From CAYPEL01 sp964409635 (GTDB taxonomy: Bacteria; Pseudomonadota; Gammaproteobacteria; DSM-19610), in contig CAYPEL010000026.1 of the NCBI GenBank assembly GCA_964409635.1, positions 1-23,721 on the forward strand: a stretch of DNA of 23,721 bases. Reading direction: 5' to 3'. A program made the translations under genes and the position numbers. Of the stretch, positions 21,923-23,721 are shown piece after piece. Positions within the stretch are counted from its first letter, which is position 1. The number at the start of each line of letters is the position of its first letter. The notes beneath the pieces are model-generated. The model was not told the DNA's origin and did no database searches. It saw nothing but the letters and a program-made list of their open reading frames with translations.

Positions 21923-23146
21923 TTAAACGACAGCGCCGAGTTTGAAGATCGGCAGGTACATGGCGATGATCAGACCACCGACCAGAACGCCCAATACGGC
22001 CATAATTAAGGGTTCGAGCAGACTGCTCAGACCATCAACAGCATCATCCACTTCTGTTTCGTAGAAATCAGCAACTTTACTCAACATGGCATCCAGTGAA
22101 CCAGACTCTTCACCAATGGCTACCATCTGGTTAACCATATTGGGGAACAGGCCGGTTTGGGTCATCGCCAGGGTCAATTGTTGGCCGGTTGCGACATTGT
22201 CGCGCATGTCCATAATGGCTTCTCTATAAACTTCGTTGCCAGCAGCACCGGCAACGGATTCCATCGCTTCAACCAGTGGCACACCGGCAGCAAACATCGT
22301 CGACATGGTGCGAGCGTAGCGGGCAATAATAGATTTGGTGATGATTTCACCAACGATTGGGAGTTTAAGTACTAACCGATCCATGCCATGCCGGAATTTG
22401 GCTGAACGCAGTTTAGCCTGGCCCAGGCCATAAACGGTGCCACCAACAATAAGGATAGCCATCCACCAGTATTTCTGCATCCATTCTGATATGCCAATGA
22501 CAAACAGCGTAAAGGCGGGTAAATCAGCGCCAAAACCAGAAAATATTTCCTGAAACTGTGGTACGACAAAAATCAACAGGATAGCGGTAACAATAAAGGC
22601 GATGATGACAACTGCAATGGGGTAAAACATGGCTTTCTTGATTTTAGCCTTCATGTTTTCAGTTTTTTCTTTATAGGTTGCAATCTTGTCCAGCAAACCT
22701 TCCAGAATACCGGCTTGCTCGCCAGCGTGTACCAGACTGCAGACCAGTTCATCGAAATATAACGGATGCTTGGCCAGTGTATCCGACAAGGTGCTGCCAG
22801 ATTCAACGTCAGCTTTAATGGTCAGAATCAATTCCTGCATGGACGGATTATCGTGACCACGGCCGATGATTTCAAAGGACTGTACCAGGGGGACACCAGC
22901 ACCCATCATGGTAGATAACTGGCGCATAAAGATAGCGATATCCTTAGGGACGATTTTTTTCTTCTTGGCGTTGGTCATCAAGGCAGATTTTTTCTTGACC
23001 TTGAGCGGTGCAATACCCTGGCGGCGCAGTTCAGCCTTTACAATGGAAGGGTTGTTGGCCCGGGTTTCGCCCTTGAGCTTTTTACCCTTCTTGTCGGTGC
23101 CTTCCCAGGCAAAGGTACTTAGTTTGATTGCTGCTGCTTGTGCCAT
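21923..23146 (-). CDS. pilC: PilC, type IV pilus inner-membrane platform protein
   Basis: PilC is the platform protein on which the ATPases PilB and PilT act to extend and retract the pilus. The 407-residue product has two T2SF domains, at about 70-195 and 270-400, each with the repeated motif seen as HAGEQAG (140-146) and AIGEESGS (344-351). Membrane segments lie at about 175-197, 225-242 and 377-399. The lysine-rich N-terminal cytoplasmic region (KKGKKLKG, NAKKKKIVPK) is typical. The start lies three bases after the pilB stop, with AAGGA in the end of pilB serving as ribosome binding site. Confidence 0.97.
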   Translation of the reverse strand: MAQAAAIKLSTFAWEGTDKKGKKLKGETRANNPSIVKAELRRQGIAPLKVKKKSALMTNAKKKKIVPKDIAIFMRQLSTMMGAGVPLVQSFEIIGRGHDNPSMQELILTIKADVESGSTLSDTLAKHPLYFDELVCSLVHAGEQAGILEGLLDKIATYKEKTENMKAKIKKAMFYPIAVVIIAFIVTAILLIFVVPQFQEIFSGFGADLPAFTLFVIGISEWMQKYWWMAILIVGGTVYGLGQAKLRSAKFRHGMDRLVLKLPIVGEIITKSIIARYARTMSTMFAAGVPLVEAMESVAGAAGNEVYREAIMDMRDNVATGQQLTLAMTQTGLFPNMVNQMVAIGEESGSLDAMLSKVADFYETEVDDAVDGLSSLLEPLIMAVLGVLVGGLIIAMYLPIFKLGAVV

Positions 23147-23149
23147 GAG

Positions 23150-23721
23150 TTAGTCCTTGGTAACGCGGTTAATTTCATCGAGGCTGGTCACGCCGTCTTT
23201 CACTTTTTTGAGGCCGGATTCACGCAGGTCGGCGATGCCTTCTTTTTTTGCCTGGTCGGCAATATCCAGGGCGTTGCCATTTTCCATAATGATCCGCCCG
23301 ATTGCTTCAGAAACTGGCAAGACCTGGTAGATACCGACCCGCCCCTTGTAGCCATCGGCACACTGATCACAGCCGACCGGGCTGTAGAGTTTCAGATCTT
23401 TGAGGTCTTCTTCAGTGAAGCCTTCTTCAATCAGGGCCTTTTTAGGTATATCGGCCGGTTGCTTGCAGGTATTACATAAACGTCTGGCCAGACGCTGGGC
23501 AATGATCAAATTTACAGAAGAGGCGATGTTGTAAGGCGGTATACCCATATTCGCCAAACGGGTCAGGGTCTGGGGCGCATCGTTAGTATGCAAGGTAGAC
23601 ATCACCATATGACCGGTCTGTGCGGCCTTGATGGCAATTTCGGCGGTTTCCAGGTCACGAATCTCGCCGACCATGATGATGTCCGGATCCTGGCGCAGAA
23701 ACGCCTTGAGCGCCGCGGCAA
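23150..23721 (-). CDS. pilB: PilB, type IV pilus extension ATPase (C-terminal part)
   Basis: PilB is the hexameric GspE-family ATPase that powers pilus extension. The window holds about the last 190 residues, and the frame runs off the right edge. Visible parts are AAALKAFLRQDPDIIMVGEIRD with the Walker B glutamate, the His box STLHTNDAP, and the four-cysteine zinc site CNTC and CDQC. The GRVGIYQVLPVS and TSLDEINRVTKD end blocks are standard. The reading frame is open past the internal ATG at 23674, so that is not the true start. The zinc site and the partner pilC and pilD favour PilB over the retraction ATPase PilT. Confidence 0.97.
   Translation of the reverse strand, partial: AAALKAFLRQDPDIIMVGEIRDLETAEIAIKAAQTGHMVMSTLHTNDAPQTLTRLANMGIPPYNIASSVNLIIAQRLARRLCNTCKQPADIPKKALIEEGFTEEDLKDLKLYSPVGCDQCADGYKGRVGIYQVLPVSEAIGRIIMENGNALDIADQAKKEGIADLRESGLKKVKDGVTSLDEINRVTKD

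Noticed and set aside
1..23721. CRISPR arrays, tRNA or rRNA genes, prophage, integrase or transposase genes
   Set aside because: No regularly spaced direct repeats, no RNA gene sequence that I could recognise, and no protein with such motifs were seen on either strand.

Overview
The window is bacterial chromosome from a gammaproteobacterium. The evidence is the uninterrupted division and cell wall (dcw) gene order followed by lpxC, dciA, an M23 peptidase gene, secA and argJ, then a type IV pilus block (pilB, pilC, pilD) linked to coaE, zapD and yacG on the opposite strand. FtsA, LpxC, PilD and SecA have typical gammaproteobacterial lengths and motifs. MurB is the short type II form and is kept inside the cluster next to murC and ddl, which argues against Enterobacterales and the classical Pseudomonas arrangement. 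The order within the class cannot be fixed from sequence alone. A run of exactly 100 Ns (12640-12739) shows that this is a scaffold from a draft or metagenome assembly.

Left part (1-12639, + strand): the end of murF, then mraY, murD, ftsW, murG, murC, murB, ddl, ftsQ, ftsA, ftsZ and lpxC. Most junctions overlap by 1-11 bases, so this is one translationally coupled operon. It makes the lipid-linked peptidoglycan precursor (MurF, MraY, MurD, MurG, MurC, MurB, Ddl), builds the septum (FtsW, FtsQ, FtsA, FtsZ), and ends with the committed step of lipid A synthesis (LpxC). Two junctions are opened by palindromic DNA: mraY/murD and ftsZ/lpxC.

Middle (12640-18839): the assembly gap, a DciA-type DUF721 gene (- strand) diverging from an M23 peptidase gene, then secA, argJ and a small lipoprotein gene. 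Two near-perfect 80-82 base palindromes of one family flank secA on either side.

Right part (18840-23721, - strand, read right to left): partial pilB, pilC, pilD, coaE, zapD, yacG. These cover pilus assembly, pre-pilin processing, the last step of coenzyme A synthesis, a Z-ring bundling factor and a small zinc protein. Two small AT-rich membrane-protein genes on the + strand break this block between zapD and coaE.

The genes are mostly conserved housekeeping genes. The unusual signal is in the junctions between them: several kinds of palindromic element, placed within a few bases of stop and start codons. Two of them form one family in which all 8 substitutions that separate the copies within the paired arms are compensated on the opposite arm.
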